Shown: positions 17,625 to 27,296, numbered from the stretch's first letter. The stretch is DNA of 64,000 nucleotides from Idiomarina loihiensis (GCF_024584785.1 NZ_CP074112.1:1178001-1242000), one strand, 5' to 3'. The notes: a model not told the origin generated them from the letters alone. Translations and numbers: made by a program.

Positions 17625-19160
17625 TTAGTCAAACAGGCTGAGTTGGTTATCGGGTGGGGTGTTTTTGCGTGAGCGTGAGCGTGAGCCGGTGCGCGAGCGG
17701 CGCTCATTGAAGCCGCGGGCGGGGCGAAGGTTGTGTTCTTTGCGTAGCTGGCTCACGTCATTTTTGAGTTGTCGATGGGCCAGCTCAAAGTCGACTAATG
17801 GCAGCGGGTAATCGATGCCCTGCTGTTGTTTTAGATGCACCGGCATCAGCCAAGGCTCAAACAGCCACATCGCATCGATAGAACGCAGTTCTGGCACCCA
17901 GCGGCGCACAAATTGCCCTTGTGGATCAAGTTTTTGCGCCTGCATCACCGGGTTATAAATGCGTAGAATCGAATTACTGGCGTGGCCACTTTGCATCTGC
18001 ACCTGCGGAAAGTGAATCCCTGGCTCGTAGTCCACAAACAGTTGCGCTAACCACTCGGCCACCGGGCGCCATGGTAATGACAGTGAATAGGTTGCCGCAG
18101 AAACCAACATGGCGCGCATCCGAAAATTTATCCAGCCGTGCACATGCAAATAACGCATGCAGGCATCCACCATCGGCCAGCCGGTACGGCCATGCTGCCA
18201 CGCAGCAAAACGCTCGGCATCAAAAGGCCGCGGCAACTTATCCGTAGCCGGCACCAACGCCTGAAACTCAATTCGATGATGGCTTTCAAAGCGCTGAATA
18301 AAATAACAATGCCACCATAATCGTTGGCTAAAATCCGCTAGGCTTTTACGCCAATGCAAGGGCACGGTTTTGGCACGGCTGCTCTCGGTGGCTTGCACAA
18401 TTTCTTTCAAACTCAAGCAGCCATAAGCTAAATAAGGGCTCAATCGCGAGCAGCTTGAAACCGCCGTCAAAGGTGAACTAATCGAACCTCGATAACGCTC
18501 ACTACGGCGAGTTAGAAAACTCTCCAATAATGCCAAACCCTCGCGGCGTCCGCCTTGCTGGCGCGATCGCAACAGGTAAGCATCAGTGCCTAAATTGGTG
18601 GGCAGTAACTCAATCGCCAACGGCCGCAACGAGGTAGATTCCAACCACGCCGGCGGCACAAAAGCGATGTGCTCGGGCAGGGTCTGCTGCGCTTGCTGCA
18701 TCCAATCAAACCAATGCTCATGAAAGCGACCAACACGGCGCTGTACTGGCCGCACCACCCCAAACTGGGGATACTCATGCCAAGTTAGCTGGTGCCCACG
18801 ACAAAACCGCCCCACTGCTTGGTCGCGCTTAAAGGTCCATAAATTACCGTGCTCTTGATGACTATGCAGGACAAACTGCGGCAGCACTTGATGTAACTCG
18901 CTTAGCGCCTCCAGTACATGCCCGTGAGCTAACCACAATTGTCCGCCCAGCGCCGCCAGCTGCTGCTGCAAATCCACCAAGGCATCACGCACAAACATCC
19001 ACTGGCGGTTACTGGTATCAGAGAGCTGCCAATAATTCGGCTCAATCACATACAAAGCCAGCACCGGCCCAGCTTTAGCGGCTGCAGCCAACGCCGCATG
19101 GTCGACACAACGAAGGTCGCGTTTAAACCAAACCACCTGAACGCTTGTCGACATCTTCAT
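17625..19160 (-). CDS. cryptochrome/deoxyribodipyrimidine photolyase family protein
   Basis: 511 residues. The N-terminal Rossmann domain begins VVWFKRDLRCVDHAAL and the C-terminal FAD-binding helical domain holds LSPYLAYGCLSLKEIV, GRTGWPMVDACMRYLHVHGWINFRMRAMLVS and DYEPGIHFPQVQMQSG, all typical of photolyases and cryptochromes. The product would repair UV photoproducts or sense blue light. A basic tail (RRSRTGSRSRSRK) is unusual. The ATG overlaps the stop of the DUF429 gene (ATGA), so the two are translated together. Confidence 0.9.
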   Translation of the reverse strand: MKMSTSVQVVWFKRDLRCVDHAALAAAAKAGPVLALYVIEPNYWQLSDTSNRQWMFVRDALVDLQQQLAALGGQLWLAHGHVLEALSELHQVLPQFVLHSHQEHGNLWTFKRDQAVGRFCRGHQLTWHEYPQFGVVRPVQRRVGRFHEHWFDWMQQAQQTLPEHIAFVPPAWLESTSLRPLAIELLPTNLGTDAYLLRSRQQGGRREGLALLESFLTRRSERYRGSISSPLTAVSSCSRLSPYLAYGCLSLKEIVQATESSRAKTVPLHWRKSLADFSQRLWWHCYFIQRFESHHRIEFQALVPATDKLPRPFDAERFAAWQHGRTGWPMVDACMRYLHVHGWINFRMRAMLVSAATYSLSLPWRPVAEWLAQLFVDYEPGIHFPQVQMQSGHASNSILRIYNPVMQAQKLDPQGQFVRRWVPELRSIDAMWLFEPWLMPVHLKQQQGIDYPLPLVDFELAHRQLKNDVSQLRKEHNLRPARGFNERRSRTGSRSRSRKNTPPDNQLSLFD

Positions 19161-19945
19161 ACTGCGCGCGGCACCCAGATCGCATCATCCTGTGCCACCT
19201 CTCCAAACACCTGTAATCGATGCGGTGCGTGCACTTTCAAGCCAGCAACCCAAGCCGCACTGTAGGCGTCAACTTTATCGTGGGTGCTGCCAAAACTAAT
19301 TTGCGGTAGCTGTTGCCACTCGTTTTCTGTGGCTGGCCAACCGCTGTGCTGTGCAATGGCAGCCAATTGCTGCTCAGGCACACCCAGGGCGGTCTTATGC
19401 GGAGTTTGCGGGAGTAGTTGCCGAATCGTTGCCTGCGGAAAAACTTCAATCAACGGCGCCAGCTCTGCTAACTGTTCGGCCAACGCAAAACCAGCAAGCA
19501 TCCACAATTGCATCACATGAGGCATGTTCGCAACGGGCTTTCGAGCGGCCAAGTGCTGCCGCGCTTTGTCCACAATAGCCCTGAATTCTGTGGCCGACGG
19601 TGTTTTGTAACAACGAATGCCAGCGTCGGCTAACGCCTGTTCAGCCAACCGAAATGAGAGCTGCTCAGCGCGCGGGCGGAGCGGCGCATCGATACCAATA
19701 CACGCAATCTGCAACTGGTAATGGTCACACACGGCATCGATATAAGCGCGCACTTGCTCGGCGTAACTCGCCGTATAGGCGTCATCAATAACGCGTCTGT
19801 TGCCCTGTCCAAACGGAGGTTGTACCGCCAACTGTCGCACCGGCAACGGCACCAACCGCGCCCCTTGCCACTGCGCAAAAACAATCGGAATACGCTTCTG
19901 TCGTGAACATGCCACATCCACGCCTACCACCACCGACGCCATCAC
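19157..19945 (-). CDS. DUF429 protein (predicted RNase-H-like fold)
   Basis: About 261 residues; the second of two adjacent ATGs (19942) may be the true start. VVVGVDVACSR near the N-terminus and IGIDAPLRPR (about residue 84) provide the acidic positions of DUF429, which is predicted to adopt an RNase-H-like nuclease fold. HDKVDAYSAAWVAGL near the C-terminus supplies a third acidic site. It is coupled to the photolyase by ATGA, which hints at a role in DNA repair, though no biochemical function is known to me. Confidence 0.8.
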   Translation of the reverse strand: MMASVVVGVDVACSRQKRIPIVFAQWQGARLVPLPVRQLAVQPPFGQGNRRVIDDAYTASYAEQVRAYIDAVCDHYQLQIACIGIDAPLRPRAEQLSFRLAEQALADAGIRCYKTPSATEFRAIVDKARQHLAARKPVANMPHVMQLWMLAGFALAEQLAELAPLIEVFPQATIRQLLPQTPHKTALGVPEQQLAAIAQHSGWPATENEWQQLPQISFGSTHDKVDAYSAAWVAGLKVHAPHRLQVFGEVAQDDAIWVPRAV

Positions 19946-20024
19946 ATTTCTCCTGCCTAACCTTAAACTCTCATTACTGTCTATTCGGTGGTTTTAGATC
20001 ATGATGAGCTGCGACAACAAGATG

Positions 20025-20426
20025 TTATTCAGGTAAACCTTGAAACGTTGGGCTTGTCTCTAAAGCCTTACACCAGGTAGGTTCACTGGCGGTAAAAAGA
20101 CGAGCTGTAGGTGATAGATTGATGGGCGAATCCAAACACCCAGCAGGAACCATCAACATAGATGCACTCGGTTGATTAGGTAAAGCCGAGCCACAGTGTC
20201 TGCAGAAGCTCTTGCTGTGTCGGGTATTGGGCAGGGTAAATGAAGTGACTGCCTCAACTCCAGCAAGCCAGTTTAACGTGGCTGAACTCGCAAAAAGATT
20301 AGCGGCATGAGCCGAGCCGGTATCTTTTTGGCAGTAACGGCAGTGACACACATAAAAACTGTCAAATTCGCCCTGAACTTCAAAGGTGACGGCGCCGCAT
20401 AAACACGACCCTCTATGAGTTGCCAT
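20025..20426 (-). CDS. GFA-family zinc protein (CENP-V/GFA domain)
   Basis: 133 residues from ATG 20426 (MATHRGSCLCGAVTFEV). The open frame goes further upstream but lacks family sequence. Zinc ligands are visible in CLCG, CHCRYCQ and CRHCG. Family members were linked to S-hydroxymethylglutathione formation from formaldehyde, but many have unknown roles. Single gene with no formaldehyde-pathway neighbours. Confidence 0.85.
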   Translation of the reverse strand: MATHRGSCLCGAVTFEVQGEFDSFYVCHCRYCQKDTGSAHAANLFASSATLNWLAGVEAVTSFTLPNTRHSKSFCRHCGSALPNQPSASMLMVPAGCLDSPINLSPTARLFTASEPTWCKALETSPTFQGLPE

Positions 20427-20543
20427 AGTCCTATCCTTTTTTGAGTTACGTTGAGTTAAATTGAGATAATAAACAACTACTCTACTCAAGAATAAGAATT
20501 CCGCCACCTTGGATTGGTTCGTTAACCTTTCGGAGTGGCTAAC

Positions 20544-20699
20544 TTACGCTTGGCTAGCTGAGCGCCCAGTAAGCTTGTGCCAGAGCATCTTACGGGCATC
20601 AACCATGGCCATGCCAAATAGTAGCGCTGTGATCCAAAATGCTACTTCGGTGATAACCGCAGCAGCCGTTAGCGCAATAATGCCAATCGTTTCGTCGTC
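20544..20699 (-). pseudogene. C-terminal remnant of a membrane protein cut by an IS element
   Basis: On the minus strand an open frame ends at TAA 20546-20544 and reads DDETIGIIALTAAAVITEVAFWITALL...MVDARKMLWHKLTGRSASQA, including one clear membrane helix. Upstream it runs into the left end of the tnpB-only element (about 20700), and no matching N-terminal part was found beyond 22032. The intact gene is not identified. Confidence 0.5.
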
Positions 20700-22032
20700 A
20701 CGTGACTTCTCACCGCCCTATCGGGCGATGCTTCTTACTTCATTAGCCGTTGCTCGATAGTATCGAGGCTTACGCAGCTTCCATAAGCAGAGACGACCGT
20801 CCAGCCGCCTTTAATTCCAGAATGCCTTTATCACGGATATTGAAGGCGGCATTTAAGTCGCGATCTATACCCATCGTTCCGCATGAGGGACAATCCCATG
20901 AGCGAACCGATAAGGGCATTACTTCCATTTTATGACCGCAACAATGGCAAGTCTTAGAGCTGGCGTACCACTGGTCGAGCTTGACTAGGTATTTGCCTTG
21001 CTCTTTCAGTTTGTACTCCAGTTTGTTGACAAAGCTATGCCATGAGGCATCGGCTATGTGTTTTGCCAGTTTACGGTTTTTCATCATATTGGCCGATTTC
21101 AATGTCTCAACTATCACCGCTTGGTTTTCGTCAACGAGAGTTCGAGAGAGTTTGTGTTGAAAGTCGGCACGAGCGTTTGCTGCTTTTTCGTGGCATTTAG
21201 CAACCAACAAACGAGCCTTTGCTCGGTTGGCGCTCCCTTTAGCCTTACGAGACAACTGACGCTGCTTACGTCTGAGATTTTTCTCAGCGCGTTTTACAAA
21301 TCGAGGGTTGGCAGTCTTTCTGCCGTTTGATTCGATGGTGAAGTGAGACAGCCCCAAATCAACACCTGTAACCTTGCTTATAGTGTGAAGTAATGCAGGC
21401 GCTTTAACTCCATCATCCACAAGGATAGAGGCGTAGAATTTGCCAGTTTTACTCAGGCTCACTGTAATGCTTTTAACTGCTCCCGAAATTTCACGATGAA
21501 TATTTGCCTTTACAGGCTGCATCTTGGGCAACTTAACAGCCCCATCCAGCACTTTTACACCCACACAGTGATAGCTCGACTGTTTGCCGTGCTTGCGTTT
21601 AAATTGCGGAAATTTGGCTTTTAACTTCGGGTTGAAGAAGTTGTCAAAGGCTTGATGCAGATTGATAACCGCCTGCTGTAAGGCGATTGAATCATATTGT
21701 TTCAACCAGTGGTATTTTCGTGATTTCTTAGCAACTGCAAGCAGCGGTTTTATGTCTTTTTTGGGGTTCAGCGTAACCCTGTGCTTGCGATACATATGAG
21801 ACTTTAAATGCAGAGCCTTGTTGTACGCGAAACGCACAGCGCCAAACTGAGCTATTAAAAACACAGCCTGGTCTTGAGTTGGGTAAATGCGTACTTTTGT
21901 CGCCCTTAACATTTAAATTATACCACTGTATAAATAACCAGTATTCTCCTGATATGGCTTTGCTTGTCAAGGAAGAAGTTGAGGCTTCGCCTCAATCGCC
22001 TTATATCCCCGCCCGATTGGGCGAGGGTTTAC
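20700..22032. mobile_element. IS605-group element with tnpB only
   Basis: It shares both ends with the element at 5860-7634: left CCGCCCTATCGGGCGA hairpin, right CCCGCCCGATTGGGCGAGGGTTTAC (ends 22032). The hairpin next to the right end is TTGAGGC/GCCTCAA, whereas the other element has GAAACGC/GCGTTTC. Both keep a TTC loop, so base pairing rather than sequence is conserved. tnpA is absent: only about 90 bp separate tnpB from the right-end hairpin. Movement would need a transposase in trans. Confidence 0.78.
20770..21912 (-). CDS. tnpB: TnpB, RNA-guided endonuclease, without tnpA
   Basis: 380 residues, clearly related to the 396-residue TnpB at 5920-7110 but diverged along the whole length. 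Catalytic Asp in TGVDLGLSHF, Glu in VIVETLKSANM, zinc ribbon CHCCGH...CPSC and final Asp in GIDRDLNAAFNI are all present. Retention of an intact nuclease in an element without transposase fits the idea that TnpB favours maintenance of the element by cutting empty sites. Confidence 0.92.
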   Translation of the reverse strand: MLRATKVRIYPTQDQAVFLIAQFGAVRFAYNKALHLKSHMYRKHRVTLNPKKDIKPLLAVAKKSRKYHWLKQYDSIALQQAVINLHQAFDNFFNPKLKAKFPQFKRKHGKQSSYHCVGVKVLDGAVKLPKMQPVKANIHREISGAVKSITVSLSKTGKFYASILVDDGVKAPALLHTISKVTGVDLGLSHFTIESNGRKTANPRFVKRAEKNLRRKQRQLSRKAKGSANRAKARLLVAKCHEKAANARADFQHKLSRTLVDENQAVIVETLKSANMMKNRKLAKHIADASWHSFVNKLEYKLKEQGKYLVKLDQWYASSKTCHCCGHKMEVMPLSVRSWDCPSCGTMGIDRDLNAAFNIRDKGILELKAAGRSSLLMEAA

Positions 22033-22050
22033 GGCGAAATTGCTAATTGC

Positions 22051-22211
22051 TGCACTAGTTGTATGGATGAGATTTGAATCCTTATCCTTAAACTAGTGCA
22101 TGCGGCCACTCAAGGTAAGTGCTGAGCAGCAGAAACCGTCAAACCAACTTCGGCAAGTTTTGCCGTGGCTTCAGCTTTATTCAGTTACGACACTAAGTGT
22201 CGCCACGGCAA
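22051..22211. repeat. two inverted repeats upstream of sbcDC
   Basis: TGCACTAGTT (22051-22060) pairs perfectly with AACTAGTGCA (22091-22100). TTGCCGTGGC (22160-22169) pairs with GCCACGGCAA (22202-22211), with an inner GACACT-A-AGTGTC stem. No T-run follows, so these are not standard terminators. The interval 22033-22269 holds no gene. The second hairpin ends about 58 bp before the sbcD start and may lie in its leader or promoter. Confidence 0.55.
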
Positions 22212-22269
22212 GCTATGGTACTATCCTTGAATTGACAGCACAGTCATGCAGCAACATCAGGACGGTTCC

Positions 22270-23433
22270 ATGAAAATTTTACACACCTCAGATTGGCATC
22301 TTGGCCGGATCTTTAACCAGCAATCGCTGCTTGAAGATCAGGCCCACATCCTTCAACAAATCATTGCCTGCGCCGTTGCCGAGCAGGTTGATGTGGTGAT
22401 TGTTGCCGGCGATGTTTATGATCGGGCATTACCGCCAGCTGAGGCTGTCACCCTACTTGACCGTACCTTGAACACCCTTATCAGCGAACATCAGATTCCG
22501 GTAGTGATGATTTCAGGGAATCACGATGCGGCGAAACGGCTTGGCTTTGGCGCGAATTTACTCAAGCACAGCGGCTTACATCTATTCACCTCCTTTGAAC
22601 AGTTACTCACACCCGTAACACTGACAACCGACACCGGCGAATTAGTCATTTGGGGAATACCTTATTGCGATCCTGAGCACGTGAATGACTTCTACGGGGT
22701 GAAGACAACGGATCATCAAAGCGCCCAAGAGCACGTCACCAAACTGCTTAAGCAACATCTAGCAGACCATCCTAACCAGCAAGCTACCCACGTTGTGGTA
22801 AGTCATAGCTTTATTGCCGGAGCAAGTGTGAGCGACTCAGAGCGTCCCCTCAGTATCGGTGGGGCCGAATGCGTTGATGCCAATCTGTTTAAAGATTTTC
22901 ATTACACCGCCCTTGGCCACCTGCACCAAGCCCAGTATCGGGGCTACCAGCACGTGCGTTATAGCGGCTCACCGTTAAAATATAGTTTTTCTGAAGTGAA
23001 CCATAAGAAGAGCGTCACCTTGGTGAAATTTACTGCCGACCAGCAGGCTTATATCAGCCAATACCCACTGAAGCCGTTACGTGATGTACGCATTATCGAA
23101 GGCGCTTTTGCTGAGATTCTCGAGCAGGGCAAAAACGACCCCTATCACCAAGATTATGTACAAGTAAAACTCACCGACAAAGAAGCCCTGTTAGACCCCA
23201 TGGCAAGGTTACGGCAGGTGTATCCCAATATTCTCGATCTCACCAAGCGAGTGCTAGAACGCAGCGACAGCGAGGTCGTCAAGGTGCACAGCAAAGAGCA
23301 ACTGGCACGCACAGAGTTAGACATCATCGATGACTTTTTTCATGCCATGACCGATGACCATCTCAGTGCTGAACAACGCCAAGTACTGAACGATGTAGTG
23401 CAAGACGTGCTTAACAAACAGAAGGAACTGTAA
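22270..23433 (+). CDS. sbcD: SbcD, exonuclease subunit of SbcCD
   Basis: 387 residues from the ATG at 22270 (MKILHTSDWHLGR, the conserved Mre11-type start). The eight upstream codons of the open frame are not family-like. Phosphoesterase motifs are clear: DWHLG, VIVAGDVYDRALPP, MISGNHDAAKR, VVSHSFIAG and ALGHLHQAQ. With SbcC it forms the Mre11/Rad50-like complex that opens hairpins and trims DNA ends. The sbcC ATG follows after two bases. Confidence 0.96.
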   Translation: MKILHTSDWHLGRIFNQQSLLEDQAHILQQIIACAVAEQVDVVIVAGDVYDRALPPAEAVTLLDRTLNTLISEHQIPVVMISGNHDAAKRLGFGANLLKHSGLHLFTSFEQLLTPVTLTTDTGELVIWGIPYCDPEHVNDFYGVKTTDHQSAQEHVTKLLKQHLADHPNQQATHVVVSHSFIAGASVSDSERPLSIGGAECVDANLFKDFHYTALGHLHQAQYRGYQHVRYSGSPLKYSFSEVNHKKSVTLVKFTADQQAYISQYPLKPLRDVRIIEGAFAEILEQGKNDPYHQDYVQVKLTDKEALLDPMARLRQVYPNILDLTKRVLERSDSEVVKVHSKEQLARTELDIIDDFFHAMTDDHLSAEQRQVLNDVVQDVLNKQKEL

Positions 23434-23435
23434 CC

Positions 23436-26400
23436 ATGAAGCCTATTTACCTTGAAATGAGCGCCTTCGGCCCCTTTGCTGACACACAGTGCATCCACTT
23501 TAATGAGCTTGGCGACAATCCGCTGTTTTTAATTAATGGCCCCACTGGCGCGGGTAAAACCACCCTGCTAGATGCCATGACTTTCGCACTTTTTAACAGC
23601 ACCACGGGTGACCGCAGCGGGCAAAACATGCGCTGCGATCACGCCCCTAATGACCAAGAAACGTCCGTCGTGCTGATTTTTAGCTGCGGTGCCCACACCT
23701 ATAAAGTAGAGCGCAGCCCCACCCAAACTGTCAAAGCCAAACGCGGTGACGGCGAAACTACCCGTGCAGCCAGCGCCACCCTCTGGCGAGTGCAGCCAGA
23801 TGCCGCCACGCACGATGCCACCCAGTGGCAAACCAGCGAGCTACTAGCCAATAAAGTAAACGATGTCAGCCAACAGGCACAAACCTTGCTGGGCCTTAAT
23901 GCCGACCAGTTCCGCCAAGTTGTAGTGCTGCCGCAAGGCCGTTTTCGTGAATTTTTGTTGGCGAAATCAAGCGAACGTGAAAACGTTCTTGAAAGCTTAT
24001 TTCAAACCCAGCGCTTCAAGCTTATCGAAGAGGCCTTAAGCCAACGCGCCCTTGCCGTTAACCGCGATTACACCACCTTAAAAAACGAGCTTGAGCAACG
24101 CTTAAAAGACATGGGACACCCGACCATCGAGGCCGCTCTAGCGCATCTTGATGAATTGCAGCCCCCGTTGGCAGACGCACAAGCTGAGCATGAGCACGCT
24201 AAACAACAATTCAGCCTAGCGCAAACTCACTACACCCAAGCCGAAGAGCTTAACAAGCGCTTCGTGAACCTTGCCGAGTTACAAAACAAACTCAAACACT
24301 TGGCTGAACAGCATAACGAGATGCAGCAACATCAGCAGCAACTCAAAGCCCATGCTCAAGCACTCCATCTGCAACCGTTTTGGCAAACATTTACCCAGAG
24401 TAAAGACGCACTCGGCCATCGTCAGCTGGCATACAACAAAGCGCAAGCACAGGCAGAGCAAGCCACGGCAGCGCTGAACCAAACCCAAGCTGAACTCAAA
24501 ACAGTAGCCGACCACCCGGCACGTATAGAGCAGTTGAACTTGCGCCTTGATGAGCTCAGTCGGTTAGTAGCAACAGTGCAGCAGTTACAGCAGCTAATGG
24601 CAAAGCTCCAGCAACAAGCCCAAGCGGTAACCCAAGCGAGTACACAGAAGACTGTGGCTGCTGAGAATCTGGCGCAGCTCAAAACCAACCATAACCAAGT
24701 AACCAGCGAGCTCACCGCACTTCGCGAACGGATTAAACAGCACACCAACACCGAGGCGCAGCGCACCCAATTAGCGCATCATCAACAGTTGCACGATGAA
24801 CTTAATAAGCGTCATGCCGACGTGCTAACCGCCCAGCACGCATGGCTTGCCGCGCAAGCCCCATTATCTGCAGCCCAAGCTGCTACCGAACAAGCCCAAC
24901 AGGCGCGCGACAGCCTCTTTTTACGCTGGTACCAAGAACAAGCCGCAGCATTGGCGCAAAAACTGCAGGCCGGCCAGCCCTGTCTGGTCTGTGGCAGCAC
25001 AGAGCACCCGGCTCCAGCCCATCTAGCACGCCAGCAAGACTTGGTGAGCCAAGAACAATTAGATGCCGCTGAAGCTCTCGCCCAGACAAAACGCCGTGCT
25101 GAACACCAAGCTCAAACAGCACTTGAACTTGCGGCCAACAACCACACCAAAGCGGAGCAGGCCCGCAACGAAATTGCTAAACGCGTCAGCCAGGTGATTG
25201 ACACCTTGGCTAAGCCAGTTGCGTGCTCTGCCACTCAACACGCTGCCAGTGAGCCGTCGGCCAACCAGCAGTCTGATAGCACGCACTCTGTTAGCAAGCA
25301 CTCTGTTAGCAACAAAGCGCCCGCACAAGACACTGAAGAATTACTACAAGAATTAGCAGCACAGTTACAGCTGGTGCAAACGCAGTTACGTGAGTTCGAG
25401 CAACGCCAGCATCGCGAGCGCACGCAAGAAACAGAACTTGAGGCCACGCAAGCCAATCTTGTCAAGCAGATCGCCCAACAAGAGCAGGCCCTAGCCGAGG
25501 CCAATACCCAGCTACAAGATGCCACCCAGGCGCATAGCAACAGCGCAAGCCAGCTCGCCGCCCTCGATAAAGATGGCGAGCTGCGCAAGCGTGAGGTGAC
25601 GCAAATAACCAATGAACGCCAACAAATTCAGACCGAACGCGACAACTTACGTCTTGCCCACGACAAGGCCCAAGCTCAATTAAAACAAGCTGAAAACCAT
25701 CACACCACGGCGCAAAGTGCGCTCGCCAGCGCTCTCACAGAATTAACCACAGCAACGCAAACCTTAAACCAAGCCGAACGCCGTTGGCACGAAAAACTCA
25801 GCGCCTCAACCTTTGCCGATACCGAGGCCTTTAGCCAAGCCCTGCTAGACCAAGCAACCGCCGACACACTGCAACAGCAGGTGGAGACCTATAAAAACCA
25901 TGTAACCCAAGTGCAAATGGGCATCGACTCCGAAACCAAAGCCATCGGCAACCAGGCCCAGCCTGATCTCGCTCAACTTGCTGAACAACGCTCTCAGGCC
26001 GCAACGCTCGAGCATGAAAAACTGCAAGCTTGGCAGAGCTTGTATACCGAGCACAAGCAGCTCAAAGACAATATCGATAAGTACCAAAGACGCGCCGCGC
26101 AAAGCGCCGACTTAGAACGTAATTACGCCGTACTAGGACGCCTCGCACAAACCTTAGCCGGCAACAACAGTAGCCGCATCAGCCTGAATCGCTTTGTTTT
26201 GGCTATCTTATTGGATGATGTACTCCACGAAGCCTCGCAGCGCTTAGCACAAATGACCCAAGGGCGTTATCAACTCGTCCGTCGACGTGAAGGAGGTGAC
26301 GCCCGCAGTCACGGAGGCCTTGAGCTAATGATCGACGATAGCCACACCGGCAAACAGCGCGAGGTCAACACCCTCTCGGGCGGCGAGAGTTTTATGGCCG

Positions 26401-26663
26401 CCCTCGCCCTAGCATTAGGCCTATCCGATGTAGTACAAAGCTACGCCGGTGGCATAAAAATCGATACCCTGTTTATTGACGAAGGCTTTGGCAGCCTCGA
26501 TAGCGAAGCACTCGACCAAGCCATCAACGTCCTCGCTCACCTACGCGATAACGGCCGCACCATCGGCATCATCTCGCACGTAAGCGAGCTCAAACAGCGC
26601 ATCACCAAACGCATTGATGTGGTGCGAGGTATTGGCGGAAGTTCGTTGCGGGTGGGATTGTAA
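23436..26663 (+). CDS. sbcC: SbcC, ATPase subunit of SbcCD
   Basis: 1075 residues. Walker A is GPTGAGKTT (35-43), Q-loop region VVVLPQGRFREFLLA, long coiled coils, and a zinc hook CLVCG (about residue 514) at the apex. The C-terminal head has NTLSGGESFMAALALALGLS (signature) and DTLFIDEGFGSLD (Walker B and D-loop). Intact and of usual length. A Ser/His/Asn-rich insert (about 595-630, with a near-repeat DSTHSVSKHSVSNK) lies after the hook and is not conserved in the family. Confidence 0.96.
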   Translation: MKPIYLEMSAFGPFADTQCIHFNELGDNPLFLINGPTGAGKTTLLDAMTFALFNSTTGDRSGQNMRCDHAPNDQETSVVLIFSCGAHTYKVERSPTQTVKAKRGDGETTRAASATLWRVQPDAATHDATQWQTSELLANKVNDVSQQAQTLLGLNADQFRQVVVLPQGRFREFLLAKSSERENVLESLFQTQRFKLIEEALSQRALAVNRDYTTLKNELEQRLKDMGHPTIEAALAHLDELQPPLADAQAEHEHAKQQFSLAQTHYTQAEELNKRFVNLAELQNKLKHLAEQHNEMQQHQQQLKAHAQALHLQPFWQTFTQSKDALGHRQLAYNKAQAQAEQATAALNQTQAELKTVADHPARIEQLNLRLDELSRLVATVQQLQQLMAKLQQQAQAVTQASTQKTVAAENLAQLKTNHNQVTSELTALRERIKQHTNTEAQRTQLAHHQQLHDELNKRHADVLTAQHAWLAAQAPLSAAQAATEQAQQARDSLFLRWYQEQAAALAQKLQAGQPCLVCGSTEHPAPAHLARQQDLVSQEQLDAAEALAQTKRRAEHQAQTALELAANNHTKAEQARNEIAKRVSQVIDTLAKPVACSATQHAASEPSANQQSDSTHSVSKHSVSNKAPAQDTEELLQELAAQLQLVQTQLREFEQRQHRERTQETELEATQANLVKQIAQQEQALAEANTQLQDATQAHSNSASQLAALDKDGELRKREVTQITNERQQIQTERDNLRLAHDKAQAQLKQAENHHTTAQSALASALTELTTATQTLNQAERRWHEKLSASTFADTEAFSQALLDQATADTLQQQVETYKNHVTQVQMGIDSETKAIGNQAQPDLAQLAEQRSQAATLEHEKLQAWQSLYTEHKQLKDNIDKYQRRAAQSADLERNYAVLGRLAQTLAGNNSSRISLNRFVLAILLDDVLHEASQRLAQMTQGRYQLVRRREGGDARSHGGLELMIDDSHTGKQREVNTLSGGESFMAALALALGLSDVVQSYAGGIKIDTLFIDEGFGSLDSEALDQAINVLAHLRDNGRTIGIISHVSELKQRITKRIDVVRGIGGSSLRVGL

Positions 26664-26755
26664 TCCCACCCAGATTGGGTGGAGCTTCAGCTAAACATCT
26701 GTCTCCTTGTTCAGAAAAATTTGATACGCGATTACTGTTGCTATTCAAGCGTTCG

Positions 26756-27178
26756 TTAGGAGAGCATTTTCGACATGTTATAAAACCTTTCATCTTCACT
26801 ATCGACAACAAAACCTGACCTAACATAAAGCTTGTAAGCTGGACTAATTCTAAACACCCGTAATTTAAGACGATTTGTACCCGAATTAATTGCTAAACGT
26901 TCACATTCAGCGAGGGCTGCTGCTCCAAACCCTTTATTTTGATGATGATGGCTAACCTGTAAATCACGGACATAGCAGCTATCATTATCAAATGCTAATC
27001 GTATTGCACCGACAACTTCACCTTTCAACAATAGGTCGAAATTGACCAAATCACGGATTTGTTCTTCAATTTTTGAACAATCCCAATCAACAGCATAGTG
27101 CTCGTAATATGAGCGCATATTTTCATAAGTCATCAGAGCTGAAGCTGATAAATTTTCTGTTCGCTGAAATGAAATCAT
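26756..27178 (-). CDS. GNAT-family N-acetyltransferase
   Basis: 140 residues from ATG 27178. The acetyl-CoA signature is in VRDLQVSHHHQNKGFGAAALAECERLA (Q/RxxGxG/A seen as QNKGFG), followed by LKLRVFRISPAYKLYVRSGFV, typical of the C-terminal strands. Substrate unknown. Its stop codon lies in GTTAGGA, which resembles an attC core site, so it may be the last cassette of the array that begins at 34 kb. I could not find a convincing partner core or stem. Confidence 0.82.
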   Translation of the reverse strand: MISFQRTENLSASALMTYENMRSYYEHYAVDWDCSKIEEQIRDLVNFDLLLKGEVVGAIRLAFDNDSCYVRDLQVSHHHQNKGFGAAALAECERLAINSGTNRLKLRVFRISPAYKLYVRSGFVVDSEDERFYNMSKMLS

Positions 27179-27296
27179 GGAATCTTCTATCGCTCGCGTA
27201 AAGCGCGCCAACTTGAGAGCGTCTCAGGCTCCGAATGAAGAGGCATGCTATGTGTTTGAGTAGTATGCAATTGAGCTACCCTCGTTTAATTAAAAC

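Noticed and set aside
26690-26760. attC site for the GNAT gene
   Set aside because: A right core (GTTAGGA) is present at the stop, but no left core with a pairing stem was convincing, so it is not listed as a feature.
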